A stretch of DNA of 64,000 bases. Source: Elmis aenea. Its lineage: Eukaryota; Arthropoda; Insecta; Coleoptera; Elmidae. Below the pieces are notes generated by a model, which saw only the letters and a program-made list of their open reading frames with translations, was not told where the DNA came from and did not search any database. Below, one piece after another: positions 62,900-64,000 of this stretch. The DNA lies in NCBI GenBank assembly GCA_947652605.1, contig OX393579.1, positions 23,457,674-23,521,673 on the forward strand, written 5' to 3'. A program made the position numbers and the translations under genes. The first letter of the stretch is position 1. Each line of letters opens with the position of its first letter.

Positions 62900-63371
62900 A
62901 TGAGTGAAGAAAAGGAACCGTTGATTTCGAAAAAGAGCTCACCAACAACTTACAAAACATATGTAAGTAAAAATTATATTTAAATTCGCTAAATACCTCA
63001 TTAAAATCTACGTAAAAGATAAGAAATTAGGAGAAATGCGTCATCGTTTATAAGTTTTTAGGAGATCTTTTAAATTTACTTAATTAACGTGGATCAAATA
63101 TTAATAAAACATTTCGTAATTCATTTTTTTTGGTAGGATATTGAAGAAGAGCAGAATGGCGTACATTTAAGTACCCTAAGGTCTTTTATTGACGAAGGTA
63201 GTAGTAATACTGCTAATCCAATTGGACATGCCGTGCCATTTGAAGGACGAATTACTTACACTTGGAGTGATATAAATGTAATTACTGCAGAGAAAAACGT
63301 AACAGATTTTAAATTATTTCAGCGAAGCAACCGGAGGATTATACAGCAGCGAAAGCATATTTTAAAAAATG
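62900..63371 (+). CDS. w: White-like ABCG half-transporter, first two coding exons (partial)
   Basis: ATP-driven half-transporter of the white/scarlet/brown group, which loads pigment precursors or related substrates as dimers. Exon 1 is 62900-62962 (MSEEKEPLISKKSSPTTYKT...) with GTAAGT donor. Exon 2 is 63137-63371 after GGTAG, ending G|GTGAG. The frames join directly (phase 0) and give about 100 residues: an acidic N-terminus with a dileucine-like EKEPLI motif, the conserved ITYTWSDINV start of the nucleotide-binding domain, and RKHILKN just before the Walker A exon. That exon should lie beyond the right edge. White is favoured over other ABCG members by the TYTW.DINV and RKHILKN motifs, but without the rest of the protein the paralogue is not certain. 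Confidence 0.72.
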
Positions 63372-64000
63372 GTGAGACAGGAGATAATTTGAATGTAACC
63401 CTGTATCAGTGTTTCTGTTATTTTTACATTATTTTTTTGTCGAGAAGAGAACATTTAACTTGTATTTTTCGAGAATTCTTAATTTTGTTTTATCAGAACA
63501 AGTTGTTTGACATTAAATCTAATACTTTTTGTGTTTTAAATTTACAACAAACAGAAAAATAAGGCCAGTTAATTGAAAAAGTATATATTTTCAAAAAGAT
63601 TGGGTAATCATTTTTTGTTTTCAAAAGATTCGTAAAGCTTATGTTAGTTTAAATATATAATATAATATATTTGTAGCGTATTTAAAAAAATTAAGTATGA
63701 TACATAAGGAAGCATAATATTATTGTCTTTGTCAAGCAGATTGTTTATTTTTTGCCTCAATTAATCGCATATTAGGCATTTAACAATTAAGTATTACCTA
63801 TAAGTTTTGGGTACTCCTATCCGTACTTAATAAAACTGAAATTTTTAGATAAAGATTTCAACTCTTCAAGGTTTGTTAGACTACCAATTTGCAATGCTTT
63901 TCAAGAATTCTTTATTCACAAACATTCTTCAATAAATTTACCGATATTAACAGACGCAAGAAAATGTTAGTTTCATAAAATTTGTGCAAATTCATTCACT
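63372..64000 (+). other. Intron 2 of the white-like gene, to window edge
   Basis: AT-rich, no further exon recognised before the edge. The ORF running on to 63562 is read-through past the donor. Confidence 0.55.

Overview
The window looks like AT-rich genomic DNA from an insect. The genes have introns with GT/AG splice sites, there is a U2 snRNA, and all protein genes are insect-type orthologues: the PI3-kinase p110 catalytic subunit, NSUN5, VMA21 and a white-like ABCG transporter. The mix of RTE, hAT, mariner, pogo and DUF4817-type transposon debris fits a beetle-like genome, but the order cannot be fixed from sequence alone.

Layout. 1-3.7 kb is a three-level transposon nest: an RTE-type retrotransposon inside a hAT element, itself inside a second hAT. 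3.7-27 kb has no host gene I can support. It holds a deleted mariner, a non-LTR 3' fragment, several terminal-inverted-repeat (TIR) elements, a pogo-like relic and long palindromes. 27.1-31.7 kb (minus strand) is a five-exon NSUN5 rRNA methyltransferase gene with a very long lysine-rich repeat tail; VMA21 sits whole in its second intron on the same strand. Less than 0.5 kb away, head to head, starts the plus-strand PI3K p110 gene. Its 17 coding exons (32.2-49.9 kb) can be joined in phase into a 1056-residue protein. At 50-57 kb come more TIR elements, a near-canonical U2 snRNA gene on the minus strand, and an isolated ABCG-type exon. 57.9-62.4 kb holds a hAT relic with a perfect 8-bp target duplication, small hairpin MITEs and a mariner relic. 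From 62.9 kb to the right edge lie the first two coding exons of a white-like ABCG gene that runs off the window.

The dominant structural signal is a family of long near-palindromes (about 0.5-2 kb). They are bounded by CAGGGTG...CACCCTG termini with flanking TA. Three of them carry at their centres pieces of one transposase type (DUF4817-like, Tc1/mariner-related). Every intron of the PI3K gene longer than about 1 kb contains at least one, so its pre-mRNA should contain several long hairpins. The host genes serve housekeeping and growth functions (rRNA methylation, V-ATPase assembly, PI3K signalling, transport of pigment precursors or similar substrates) and do not form a single pathway.
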